64,000 nt of DNA. Origin: Paracoccaceae bacterium (GTDB lineage: Bacteria > Pseudomonadota > Alphaproteobacteria > Rhodobacterales > Rhodobacteraceae). Below, piece after piece: positions 35,043 to 43,535 of this stretch. A program made the position numbers and the translations under genes. The notes beneath the pieces are model-generated. The model ran no database searches and was not told the origin of the DNA. It was given only the letters and a program-made list of their open reading frames with translations. Within the stretch, counting starts at the first letter, position 1, and the number at the start of each line of letters is the position of its first letter. The DNA lies in the NCBI GenBank assembly GCA_024742405.1, contig JANSYP010000005.1, positions 1 to 64,000 on the forward strand, given 5' to 3'.

Positions 35043-35700
35043 TCATTCGACGGTGACGCGGCAGAGGAGGATGTTGCTCTGTTTCAGGTCGGCCCTCCAG
35101 ATCACGCGGGAATCTTCCACCCGCTCGGTCCGGTCTTCGCCGTCCTTGAGTCTGACCTCGCGCTCGGAAAACACGACGGCCTGCGGCCAGTCCGAGGTCT
35201 CGAAACCGGCCTTGTCCCAGCCCTCTGGTTCGTCCATCGCGTCAACGGCGCAGATCCTTTCGCCCGCCTCGGGGTTGGGCTCCCCTTGGCAGGACTTGTC
35301 CACCGGTGCCGTGTGGATGACCAGGCGCTGCCAGTCGGCAGTGCTGACGGCGACGGTCTCGCCCGCCCCATCCCCCGATCTGTACAAAAACGCCCCCGTA
35401 CCCCATCTGCTGCCGCCGCGTGCCGATGTATTTCGGCCCGGAGTCATTTTCCTTGGAGTCCTTGGCTACGAGGCCGATCACGAATGGACGTTCGGCTTCG
35501 AACGAGACACTTTCTGCGTTGAACGACCGCTCCGTCGTGATGGGCACGCTGTCTTCGGCAGCCTGTATCCCGTTGATCCGCATCTCGAACCGGTTGTCGA
35601 CCCAGACATCGGCTGAGAAGGTTTCAGCGGAAAGGCTTGTCGCTGAAGGGACAACCAGTGCTGACGAGGTGACGATGGGCTTCAGGGGTACTTCTGAAGA
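35043..35700 (-). pseudogene. frameshifted secreted beta-sandwich-like protein gene
   Basis: Two frames join into one protein. The upstream part (to about 35400) reads ETFSADVWVDNRFEMRINGI, then FNAESVSFEAERPFVIGLVA and YIGTRRQQMG. The downstream part (35043-35400) reads GETVAVSTADWQRLVIHTAP, DAMDEPEGWDKAGFE and VIWRADLKQSNILLCR, ending TVE. Such VDNRFEMRING and RxIWxADLxxxNxLLCR motifs occur in galactose-binding-like secreted proteins. A +1-type slip near 35390 separates the halves, and no proper start or signal peptide is seen upstream. It lies just behind the other broken secreted gene. Confidence 0.5.
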
Positions 35701-35710
35701 CTGCCTAAAC

Positions 35711-36227
35711 AGTCATACGGGCGAGATACTGACGTCCGTCGCCCGATTGCAGGACGTCTTCCGAGAGCGGTCGTTCGACAAACGGCGATTCTGTCCGGCG
35801 TTGTGTGCATCCAAGTGAAACTGAGACCGATCGAACAGCAAACGTCCGGTTCAACGGGTTGCACTGCCGCGTCGGTGGGGAGCACTGGACGTCTCCATAA
35901 GGCCGAACGACGGTGCGCGCCCCCCCTCCATTGTTGCTTCGTCTGCTGCGTCGCCGCATGACGGTTTCGAGCTCCAAAGCCGTCTGTCTATGACGGAAGA
36001 GCAAGTGTCCCGTGATCGATCGCGTCCACGGTTCGGAGACGACCGGGTTCTGGTTGCAGACCAGGGTGGCCCTCGCTGCCGTGACCGCCGTCGAACTCGA
36101 GGGAACTTCTGCTCTGCAATAGGGCTGTTTCGCCGCCAATCTGTTGGACGTGGGCTTGAAGCCGGGATGCGAGGAACGACGCCATGGCCCCATTGACCAT
36201 CGGGGTCACTGACGTCTTCCGTAGCGG
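35711..36227. other. degenerate gap, nothing recognised
   Basis: About 520 bases between the broken secreted genes and the Nfu-like gene. Frames on both strands are open for up to 160 codons, but they lack conserved motifs, convincing starts or family resemblance. The segment is less GC-biased at third positions than its intact neighbours, consistent with decayed DNA. Confidence 0.4.
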
Positions 36228-37505
36228 TCAGATGCCCGGGCTCTCAGAGTGGGTGCGAGCGTCTGTTTGTCTGGCCAGTGTCTCGTTCAGGTGACGGAGT
36301 TCTCCGGCGTGAAACTCCGGCTCACCCTCGCCTTCCCGCGGACCGCGCGAGAGGGCACGGGCGAGGTCGAAGAATCCCTTGCCGGGCAGCTTGTCGCGTC
36401 CACGGCTGACAGCGCGGGCGGCGATGAAGGGACGCCCGGCGGCCGCGTCTTCCCGCATCGTTGTTTCCAGAGCCCTGGTCACTTTCCCAACCGAGCCCGG
36501 CAATAGCAGACCGAGGCCGCGCGCCAATGCGCCGTAGGTTATCGGCTCCTGGTCATCGGTGAGTCCTTCCAGATGGGCGCGCACGCGGTTCGCGAGGACT
36601 TGCTCCGTGCCTGCAGCAGCCTTGATCAGACGAGGAGGCGGGATTTCGCGGGCGAGGCCGGCGGCGTCGATCTCGGCCGCCCATGCCCGGTGGGTGCTGC
36701 GCAGAACGATCCGGGTCTTGCCGCTGTCCGCGCCTTCACCGGTTTCGGTCACGCCGACGACATCGCCATTGCGCAGCCCTTCGCGCAGCGTTTCCGGCGT
36801 TAGACCCAAACGCGGTGCCAGAAACTTCGGATCCACCGTGATCTGGTCGTTCTCCCACCCGATCACATCCTTTGGAATCGGTCGATGTAGGATCGGCGAC
36901 GGCCCGTCCTTGTGCGCATAGAAAGGGTTGCTCCCCGCCGAATGGTCTGTGACGTCCACGATCTCCTCGATTTGCGGCAGCGCGGCGCGCAGCATGCGCT
37001 CCACCCCCTGTCGCAGAGTTGCGGAGGAGGCAGCGCAGCCCTGACAGCCGCCAGACATGCGCAGATAGACTGTGCTGCCTTCGACGCGATCCGCCGCGAT
37101 ATGCCCGCCATGGGCGGCAACGGAGGGATTGACCTGCCGGTCCAGCAGCTCCTCGACCGCCCCGAGAAGGACCGCGTCAGGCTCGGCGTCCGCCGCGCTT
37201 TCATCGCGTCCAAGCGGCGTGTCGGTGTCGTCGAGAGCATTCCGGATCGCTGCAGCAAGGGCAGGTTTGAGCGCCGTCCAATGCGCGCTGGCGTCCTTTT
37301 TTACCCAGATCGTCGCGCCGCTCACCTCCACCCGGCAGACGCCAGGAACGCCGAAGAGCGCGCGCGCCAACGGTGCATCTTCGGGCCCGTCAAAGCGGAC
37401 CGAGCGGCCGGACTGGACGTCGGCGTCGAGCACGAAGCCCATGACGCTATCGTCATTGGCCGAGGCCTGCGCCTGGATACGGCGGCGGGTGGTTGCATCA
37501 GACAT
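36228..37505 (-). CDS. multidomain Nfu-type Fe-S scaffold
   Basis: 425 residues. The first ~95 residues resemble the Nfu N-terminal domain (VMGFVLDADVQSGRSVRFDG, ALFGVPGVCRVEVSG, IWVKKD). Residues ~115-190 are a NifU C-terminal domain with the cluster-binding CxxC in RMSGGCQGCAASSATLRQG. Next comes a DUF6522-like block (GWENDQITVDPKFLAPRLGL, LREGLRNGDVVGV). The last ~140 residues (PITYGALARGLGLLLPGSVG, GRPFIAARAVSRGRDKLPGK) match nothing I recognise. Its ATG overlaps the end of the Mrp gene (GGATGTCTGA), so the two are coupled. A role in building or handing over Fe-S clusters is inferred from the scaffold domain. Confidence 0.82.
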   Translation of the reverse strand: MSDATTRRRIQAQASANDDSVMGFVLDADVQSGRSVRFDGPEDAPLARALFGVPGVCRVEVSGATIWVKKDASAHWTALKPALAAAIRNALDDTDTPLGRDESAADAEPDAVLLGAVEELLDRQVNPSVAAHGGHIAADRVEGSTVYLRMSGGCQGCAASSATLRQGVERMLRAALPQIEEIVDVTDHSAGSNPFYAHKDGPSPILHRPIPKDVIGWENDQITVDPKFLAPRLGLTPETLREGLRNGDVVGVTETGEGADSGKTRIVLRSTHRAWAAEIDAAGLAREIPPPRLIKAAAGTEQVLANRVRAHLEGLTDDQEPITYGALARGLGLLLPGSVGKVTRALETTMREDAAAGRPFIAARAVSRGRDKLPGKGFFDLARALSRGPREGEGEPEFHAGELRHLNETLARQTDARTHSESPGI

Positions 37506-38664
37506 CCTCAAGCTCCACGCCCGTCATCGCGCGAAGCGCCTTGAAGGTGTAGATGCCGGTATCGTGCCCGTCGCTGAAGGCGATGCCGAGGGCGTAGTTC
37601 CCGATGCTCCAGATGCGCGTGATGCTCAGGTCGAGCGGCACGCTCTCGGGGTCGAGCAGCCGCGCGCTTGTGACCTCGTCACGGCATTGGGCGCATTGGC
37701 AAGCGAGACGCAGATCGCGGTCGGTGTGGCGCTGTTCGGTGCCGTCGGCCCAGCGCAGGATCAGCCCGCCATCGTCACGATCGAGCGCCGCGAGGCTGTC
37801 CGCCGGGCCGCCCGTCGCGTTCCGCGCCGGGATCGGTTTGCCGGAACCGTTCGCGAGCGACCAGACAAAAGGCGTTGCGATTCCGGCAGCATCACGCCCC
37901 GTCTGCGCCAAAGCGGTCGCGATGTACCTGTAGGCGAACGCGGCCGGGCTGTCGGGCGCGGCGCGGGTCAGGGGCTGACCGTCATCGCCGCAATCGACCA
38001 CATTCGGGTCCAGTGGGACCTTGCCGAGAAAGGCTACGCACAGTTCCTGCGCGATGGCCTCGCCACCGCCCTGGTGAAAGATGTGCGTTACGTCTCCGCA
38101 GGACGGGCAGGTGAACCCGCTCATGTTTTCGATCACCCCGAGGATCGGCACGTTGACCTGCTCCATCATCCTCAGCCCGCGGCGCGCGATCTTCAGGCTC
38201 ACATCCTGCGGCGTGCTGACCACGACCGCGCCGGATAGCGGAAAAGCCTGCGCCAGCGTCAGTTGGATGTCGCCGGTCCCGGGCGGCAGGTCCAGCAGGA
38301 GAACGTCGAGCGGGCCCCAGTCGACATGGCGCACGAACATCTGCAGGTATTTCGTCACCATGGGGCCGCGCAGGATCGCGGGTTTGTCGTCGTCAGTCAG
38401 CATCGCCATGGAGATGACCTTCACGCCATACGCCATGGCCGGTATGAACTTCTGATCGTGTGTCATAGTGGGTTTTTCTGTCGCGATGCCCAGCATCCGG
38501 GGAATGGACGGGCCATAGATGTCCGCATCCACGACGCCGACAGACAATCCCGCATCTGCCATGGCCACGGCGATATTGGCGGTGACCGTGGATTTGCCCA
38601 CGCCGCCCTTGCCACTGCTGATTGCGATCATGCGGGGGGCCGCGGTCTGTTCAGGCTGTGTCAT
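37498..38664 (-). CDS. Mrp/NBP35 P-loop ATPase fused to DUF971
   Basis: 388 residues. ISSGKGGVGKSTVTANIAVA is the deviant Walker A of Mrp/ApbC Fe-S carrier ATPases, followed by GVVDADIYGPSIPRMLGI and LLDLPPGTGDIQLTLAQ. FTCPSCGDVTHIF holds the CxxC that bridges a 4Fe-4S cluster at the dimer interface. The C-terminal ~95 residues (LILRWADGTEQRHTDRDLRL, CQCAQCRDE, ITRIWSIGNYALGIAFSDGH, GIYTF) form a DUF971 domain, known as an appendage of some Mrp proteins. The ATG at 38664 follows GGAG and lies inside the end of the MarR gene. Confidence 0.92.
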   Translation of the reverse strand: MTQPEQTAAPRMIAISSGKGGVGKSTVTANIAVAMADAGLSVGVVDADIYGPSIPRMLGIATEKPTMTHDQKFIPAMAYGVKVISMAMLTDDDKPAILRGPMVTKYLQMFVRHVDWGPLDVLLLDLPPGTGDIQLTLAQAFPLSGAVVVSTPQDVSLKIARRGLRMMEQVNVPILGVIENMSGFTCPSCGDVTHIFHQGGGEAIAQELCVAFLGKVPLDPNVVDCGDDGQPLTRAAPDSPAAFAYRYIATALAQTGRDAAGIATPFVWSLANGSGKPIPARNATGGPADSLAALDRDDGGLILRWADGTEQRHTDRDLRLACQCAQCRDEVTSARLLDPESVPLDLSITRIWSIGNYALGIAFSDGHDTGIYTFKALRAMTGVELEDV

Positions 38665-39253
38665 TGCGGTCTCCATCCTTGCGTTCACCAAAGCTCGGCC
38701 CGCGATAGCTCGCGCAAAGCTTCGTTGTTTCCTCCGCAGCCAGTTCCGCCACCATGCAGGCGCAATAGGCCGAGCCGCCGGACGTTCCGAAATGAGTGCA
38801 GTCCTGGCAGGTGCCGAAGGCGGGCACGTCTCGCCGCATGGCCAGCCCAAAAGCCAGTCTTGCCAGTGTCTCGAGAAAGCGCTCACGTTCTCCCGGCGCG
38901 AGACCGTCGATCACGCCGATCATGTCGCGAAGCGGATCCTGCGCGAGCATCCTGTGCCCTTGTTCGGTCAGGTCGAAGCACACGCTGCGCCGGTCACGTT
39001 CCGACCGGGTCCGCGCGACCAAACCCTTGCGCTCCAGAGACTTGATGATCTGCGATGCGGTGCCTCGTGTTGTCGCCTGGAACGTGGCAAAGCGCGACGG
39101 GGTGCGCGTGCTGCCATTGGCGCGAGCGAAGAAGCGCAGGCAGGTCCATTGCGCCGCCGTCAGCTCGGAACGCGCATCCTCGCTCCGCGCCGCGCGTCCG
39201 ACATGGACGAGCAATTCCGCGATGCGATCCGGTGTTTCGGGTTTGTCGGTCAT
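38651..39253 (-). CDS. MarR-family regulator with Cys-rich C-terminal tail
   Basis: 200 residues. The winged helix spans residues ~30-125: ELTAAQWTCLRFFARANGST, TTRGTASQIIKSLERKGLVA and SERDRRSVCFDLTEQGHRML. Beyond the fold, a ~65-residue extension carries CQDCTHFG, YCACM and KLCASYRG, i.e. C-x2-C, then C-x-C, then C, a ligand set suited to an Fe-S cluster or zinc. It overlaps the start of the Mrp ATPase gene by 14 bases and heads the MarR-Mrp-Nfu operon. Inverted repeats upstream suggest autoregulation. Confidence 0.88.
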   Translation of the reverse strand: MTDKPETPDRIAELLVHVGRAARSEDARSELTAAQWTCLRFFARANGSTRTPSRFATFQATTRGTASQIIKSLERKGLVARTRSERDRRSVCFDLTEQGHRMLAQDPLRDMIGVIDGLAPGERERFLETLARLAFGLAMRRDVPAFGTCQDCTHFGTSGGSAYCACMVAELAAEETTKLCASYRGPSFGERKDGDRNDTA

Positions 39254-39255
39254 GC

Positions 39256-39329
39256 CAATTAGATAGCGAATCGAAATTACTTTGGCAATCATCAGTCCCT
39301 GAAATTGGTATCGGTTCGTTATCAAATTG
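39256..39329. promoter_or_regulatory. inverted operator pair before the MarR-Mrp-Nfu operon
   Basis: CAATTAGATAGCGAATCG at 39256-39273 and, on the other strand, CAATTTGATAACGAACCG (39329-39312) agree at 15 of 18 positions and face each other across 38 bases. They begin three bases upstream of the regulator's start codon. The spacing and AT-rich cores fit two binding sites for a dimeric MarR protein. Confidence 0.55.
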
Positions 39330-39750
39330 CTCGGGCCTTGCCCCGCGACACTGATCAGGACCGGGAAGGATGTTTCGAGCACATTTCCGAACGGAGGGGC
39401 GTGCCGAGATGCCGAAGGAACGAGTCATGGACGAGCAGGCCGCGTTTGCGCCGAGACTGTCACAGCGGTCGGCGGCTCGACCCGTGGGCCTATCCGAACC
39501 GGGTCGAACGCGACGTCTCGCGGCACGGAAAACCTGGAGGCACAGATGTCGTTGCAAAGGCCTTCATGCGATTTGTGGGTGCTTTCCCGGCGTGCTTCGC
39601 CCTCGCGAGGAGAAGCGTGTGTCGTGGTGTTCTGTGTCCTCCGCTCGCTAACGCTCGGCAGCTCTCCTTTCGGGGATGTTGTAGTCGTATGCGATGCCCT
39701 GTTTTGAGTGCTCGGCCGGCACGCCGGCTCACAGGTTTGTCGTCCTCAGC
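39330..39750. other. gap upstream of the MarR operon
   Basis: About 420 bases with short overlapping frames on both strands and no recognised protein. The left edge holds the operon's promoter region; the right edge passes into the IS110 relic. Confidence 0.4.
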
Positions 39751-40080
39751 TTGCGCAAGGAGGGCTGGCCGAACCCAGATGCGGTCGGTCTGCTTAGTGA
39801 GCATGTGCCAGAGGATCATCGCCAGTTTTCGTGCGGTCGCGACCGCCGCAATATGCTCGCCCGGGCATGCCGCGATCCGCTGGTAGACGGTCTTGAGCGA
39901 TCCAGGCGAACGCGCTGCCGGACGCGCTGAATTCTGCGCGCCGCCTGCCGCCGCAGCAAAAGAGTCAGCGCATCGGGAATCCAGACCTTTGGCGGAAAAC
40001 CCGTAGCATAGAGTTTGGCCAGCACGGCCGCATCGATCGCGCCGGTTTTGATCTTGGCGTGCGCGATCATGCCCTTCCGC
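39751..40080 (-). mobile_element. IS110-family transposase remnant
   Basis: On the minus strand, IAHAKIKTGAIDAAVLAKLY and VWIPDALTLLLRRQAARR match the DEDD N-terminal domain of IS110 transposases. A second frame carries YQRIAACPGEHIAAVATARK and LAMILWHMLTKQTD then VRPALLA, their C-terminus. The central part, including the conserved Ser domain, is missing and the two parts are in different frames. The element is dead. Confidence 0.75.
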
Positions 40081-40207
40081 TTCAGTCTGGACCATCAGGA
40101 TGGCCGAGAGAAGGGGGGGCGGAGCAAAGCTCTCGGAGTTTCGCGATCTCGAGAGGGAGAATGCCCGCCCGGAAATGAATGTGCCGTTGGAACGCCGTCG
40201 CCCATTG

Positions 40208-40480
40208 GGCTTGGACCGATGGCGCCTTCACTGAAAGACCCTTCGACAAGATGTCCCGCGCCTGCCGCAGCTGCTTCACCTCCCGGCGACGCTGTCGCAG
40301 CTCGTCGCGTTCTTTGGTCGTCGGGTCGCGCGGATTGTCACCATAATCGGTAGCCGACTGCCCGACCCATTCGTGCATCGGCGGCGCGCAGAGCTCGTAT
40401 TCCAGCGCCAGGCTTTCAACACTGCGCCCGGCTCGCACCGGCGTGACCATCTGCTCCTCCAAACTCCGCAGGGTGCGGGG
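40208..40480 (-). mobile_element. IS3-family OrfA remnant
   Basis: The minus strand encodes EEQMVTPVRAGRSVESLALE, HEWVGQSATDYGDN, TTKERDELRQRRREVKQLRQ and RDILSKGLS, the helix-turn-helix and leucine zipper of IS3-family OrfA. No OrfB is joined, and the frame runs on into unrelated sequence. This is a different IS3 lineage from the scraps at 3-161 and 33957-34036. Confidence 0.72.
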
Positions 40481-40591
40481 TTCGCCTTCTCGGCAGGAAA
40501 ACCGTCCTTCTTCGGGGCAAAACCGTAGTGAAATCACTGGAACTTCACATCAGCGATATTGCGAGCTGGGTCCTCTGTGCTGAATGTGTCG

Positions 40592-41379
40592 AACATGAGC
40601 CGTGGGGCATCTCCCGCCGCAAGGGGACATCATGAGCCGATCATCTCGCTGGAGATCTACGAGAAAACCAAAGTGCGCAAGGCGGCGAAAGCCATTGTCT
40701 CTGTCCGCAATGATATCAATCAGTACTTCCCCTCAAGTGGCCTTGTCAGTCGCGCTCGCTGCGACAAGCCGATGTCTTCCTGCTGGTCGAACAGCCCCAC
40801 TGGTGCCAAGCATCCGTATTGTTGGTGCCAATCCCGCGACTGCTTCATGTACCGTAAGCCGATCCGACGCGACGACATCTAAGCTTCCTTGGTGGCCGTC
40901 CTTCAAACCACGCGGCTCAGCCGCAACCTCGTGGAAATCGTCACATCAATGCTCAAGGAGGCTTGAGCCATGCGCGTAGACCAGTAAACCGATCAGCCGG
41001 ATTGCATTGCCAAACAGATCAAGGACGCGGATGAACGAATCGAGGGATTGCTCGACAAGCTTGCCGAATCCGAGAGCGCGACAGTGACCAAAGCGCTCGA
41101 ATGGCGCATTGAGAATGTTGGAACCGAAAAACTGCTACTGCCGACAGGCTGGGCAAATCCAGTACACCCAAACGGAGCTTCGAAGAAGCCTTCGAACGCG
41201 TCGCAAGACCTCCAGTAAAAACCTGAAAAATAGATGTAATTTTCCCCAAAGCCACGAAGAAAGTGGTCCTCGGACTGGCCTTCAAAGCCCTCATAGCCCA
41301 CGATCTCAAAAACGGACGTCGAACGCCGCAAGTGGCTGATGAATTTCGGGTAATCGAGCCGAATACACTAGAATACTAA
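40592..41379 (+). pseudogene. large serine recombinase, C-terminal remnant
   Basis: GHHEPIISLEIYEKTKVRKA, RNDINQYFPSSGLVSRARCD and HPYCWCQSRDCFMYRKPIRR match the recombinase and zinc-ribbon domains of large serine integrases. After a stop at 40880-40882, further pieces follow in other frames: AKQIKDADERIEGLLDKLAE with WRIENVGTEKLLL (coiled coil), then VVLGLAFKALIAHDLKNGRR and a final stop at 41377-41379. The catalytic N-terminal domain is missing. The gene ends two bases before the encoded CCA of tRNA-Leu. Confidence 0.72.
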
Positions 41380-41380
41380 A

Positions 41381-41466
41381 TGGTGCGGGCGGTGGGAGTC
41401 GAACCCACACGGGCATACGCCCTTCAGATTTTAAGTCTGATATGTCTACCATTCCATCACGCCCGC
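41381..41466 (-). tRNA. tRNA-Leu(UAA)
   Basis: 86 nt on the minus strand. Acceptor GCGGGCG pairs with CGCCCGC, then discriminator A and encoded CCA (41381-41383). The anticodon stem CAGA/TCTG encloses CTTAAAA, giving anticodon TAA. The long variable arm (GGGCGTATGCCC) and T-arm GGGTTCGACTCCC confirm a class II leucine tRNA. Its 3' end adjoins a dead serine recombinase, as expected for a former integration site. Confidence 0.95.
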
Positions 41467-41689
41467 ATCTCGGCGTCGTCGCTATTGTTTCTACCGGACC
41501 TGTTTACTGCCGAAAGATCATCCCCTCTGCGCAACGCATTGTTCTCTCTACGCTTTACCGTGCAACCCCAACGAACAAAAGTCCCGAGTGTCCGCCGCCT
41601 CGCCACGCGGGCAAGCCATCTCTCTTATCAGACAGCCGTCTCTACGGGAAAAAACCCCCGTTGGGAGCCATCATTTCGGCTTCAACGTC

Positions 41690-41850
41690 ATTGATTTCGA
41701 GGCAGAACACATCCGCCGATGCGCACGCGATGATGGACAGAAAGACTTGCGGACATCTGTGATCGTGCGTGGCAATGCACCGCCAGACCTGCAGGCGGCC
41801 GAACATCGGCTCGATCCTGTTGCCTCTGTGACAGTCCTGATTGTGCAGCA
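41690..41850 (-). mobile_element. IS5-family transposase C-terminal scrap
   Basis: GNRIEPMFGRLQVWRCIATH followed by DHRCPQVFLSIIACASADVF aligns by eye with the C-terminal Glu region of IS5 transposases (usual form NRIERMFGRLKDWRRIATRYDRCPKTFLSAI). Several substitutions and no N-terminal part: an old remnant. The remaining ~190 bases up to the TPR pseudogene show nothing recognisable. Confidence 0.65.
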
Positions 41851-42042
41851 TGCATCCCAGCGGAGAGCGGCCCGATGCCCGTCACTGCCGGGAAACTCCG
41901 AGCCCGAAAGGCCTTCTGGCTCGCGCGCACCGATTGGATGGCCGACAGATCGGCGTCCCTTCCCGCCGCTGCGCGTCTGTCCGCGAGCCCCGTGCTCGGT
42001 CGGGACTGACAGCCGCGCAGAGCCTAACGTCCGGTCCGCCCG

Positions 42043-42603
42043 TCAGACCAAGGTACCCGGCGGCGGCGCGTCAAGCATGTGTCGCTCCGGCATCCAGGGG
42101 TTAAGTGCCAGCGCGCCGCGCAGAACGCTGTGACTCTCGTCGATCTGGCCAAGTTCCCGCAAGGTGACGGCCTTGCCCGCCATTGCCCCGGTATGCTCCG
42201 GCGCCCGGGCAAGCGCGGCATCCAGATCGATCAGCGCGGCATCGTAATCTCCCTGCAAGAGCCGCACCAAGGCGCGCTGGTGGTAGCCTTAGGCGAACTC
42301 CGGGCAATAGGCCACAAGTCGGTCGAGCACGTCGCCAGCCCCGTCGAGATCCCCCGCACGCCGCAGAAAGATGCCCTCGTCGAGCGTGGCCTGGGCCTTG
42401 CGATTGGGCGCAGTCGCCAGCAGCGACAGCAGTTCTCGGGTCAGAAAGCGCCCGGCATTGGCGTCACGCGTGGATTGCAACGTCTCCAGCAGCGCCGCCT
42501 TGCGATCGGCATATTCCAGCGGCGGTGGGCAGGTGTCGGCCCATCCCGGCAATGCCATGAGACAGGTCAGACAGATCGGCAAAATCAACAAACGCATGGC
42601 CAT
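42043..42603 (-). pseudogene. exported TPR-like protein with one in-frame stop
   Basis: Signal peptide MAMRLLILPICLTCLMALPG, then Cys-Pro-Pro and helical repeats (AQATLDEGIFLRRAGDLDGA, LDRLVAYCPEFA). A TAA at 42289-42291 interrupts, and the same frame continues GYHQRALVRLLQGDYDAALI, DLDAALARAPEHTGAMAGKA and VTLRELGQIDESHSVLRGAL to a stop at 42043. Homologues would have Glu at this site (CPEFAEGYHQRA), so a single G-to-T change explains it. The repeats are TPR-like. The rest of the gene looks intact, so the lesion is recent or a sequencing error. Confidence 0.8.
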
Positions 42604-42715
42604 ATCGAAACAGTTTCATGGCGCCCGTCAAGAAACTGTTACAATACAACGCTTTTTTGACGAGCCCCCTTTCCCAACCCTTGACCGGTCCGCTGCGGAA
42701 CCGCAGGTGGAGGGC

Positions 42716-43504
42716 ATGTTTCCCTTTCGCGATCACAACCCGTCCAGCCGCCTGCCCGTGGTCACCTATGCGCTGATCGCCCTGAACGTGGTGATTTTCC
42801 TCGGCTACCAGCCGCTCTTCTCGGATCCGCGCGCCCTTCAAGGGTTTTTCTACAGCTGGGCCGCAATTCCGGCGGCGATCACCCAGGGCGAGCTTCTGCA
42901 CGGGCTCGTCACGTCGATGTTCCTCCATGGCGGCTGGATGCATCTGCTGGGTAACATGCTGTTTCTGTTCGTCTTCGGCGACAATCTCGAAGACATCTTG
43001 GGCCATGTCACATTTTTGGGGTTCTACCTGCTCTGCGGCATTGCCGCGGCGCTGGCCCAGGTCATCACCGCGCCCGACAGCCTTGTGCCGCTGGTCGGCG
43101 CCTCGGGCGCGATCGCAGGCGTGATGGGGGGTTACATGCTGCTCTTTCCCAAGGCGCGGGTCGATGTGCTCTTCATCATAGTGGTGCTGATCTTCATCCG
43201 GCCGATTTCGGCCTGGATCGTGCTGGGGGCGTGGTTCGCGCTCCAGATCTTCTCGGGCGTCAGCACCTCGAGCGAAGGCGGTGGAGTGGCCTTCTGGGCC
43301 CATGCCGGCGGTTTCATGGTCGGGTTGGCGCTGATCCTGCCGGTCTGGCTGGCCCGCGGCGGACCTGCCTTCTGGTCACGTACCCACGGCCACCCGGCCC
43401 ATCCGGAAACCCACTACAAGCGCACCACGATCCCGGTGATCTCGCGAGCACGCACGGAGCGGAGCGCGAAAACCACCCGCGTACCACGGGTCCGGCGGCG
43501 CTGA
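42716..43504 (+). CDS. rhomboid-family intramembrane serine protease
   Basis: 262 residues with about six membrane helices. The catalytic Ser is in VPLVGASGAIAGVMGGYML (GASGAIAG) and the catalytic His in VAFWAHAGGFMVGL. FLHGGWMHLLGNMLFLFVFG is the conserved HxxxN-type helix. The N-terminus MFPFRDHNPSSRLPVVTYAL is usual for alphaproteobacterial members. The C-terminal ~45 residues are basic and disordered. The ATG at 42716 follows GGTGGAGG. The substrate is unknown. Confidence 0.92.
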   Translation: MFPFRDHNPSSRLPVVTYALIALNVVIFLGYQPLFSDPRALQGFFYSWAAIPAAITQGELLHGLVTSMFLHGGWMHLLGNMLFLFVFGDNLEDILGHVTFLGFYLLCGIAAALAQVITAPDSLVPLVGASGAIAGVMGGYMLLFPKARVDVLFIIVVLIFIRPISAWIVLGAWFALQIFSGVSTSSEGGGVAFWAHAGGFMVGLALILPVWLARGGPAFWSRTHGHPAHPETHYKRTTIPVISRARTERSAKTTRVPRVRRR

Positions 43505-43535
43505 CCCTCGCACGGCATCCGGTGTCGGAGTCGCG

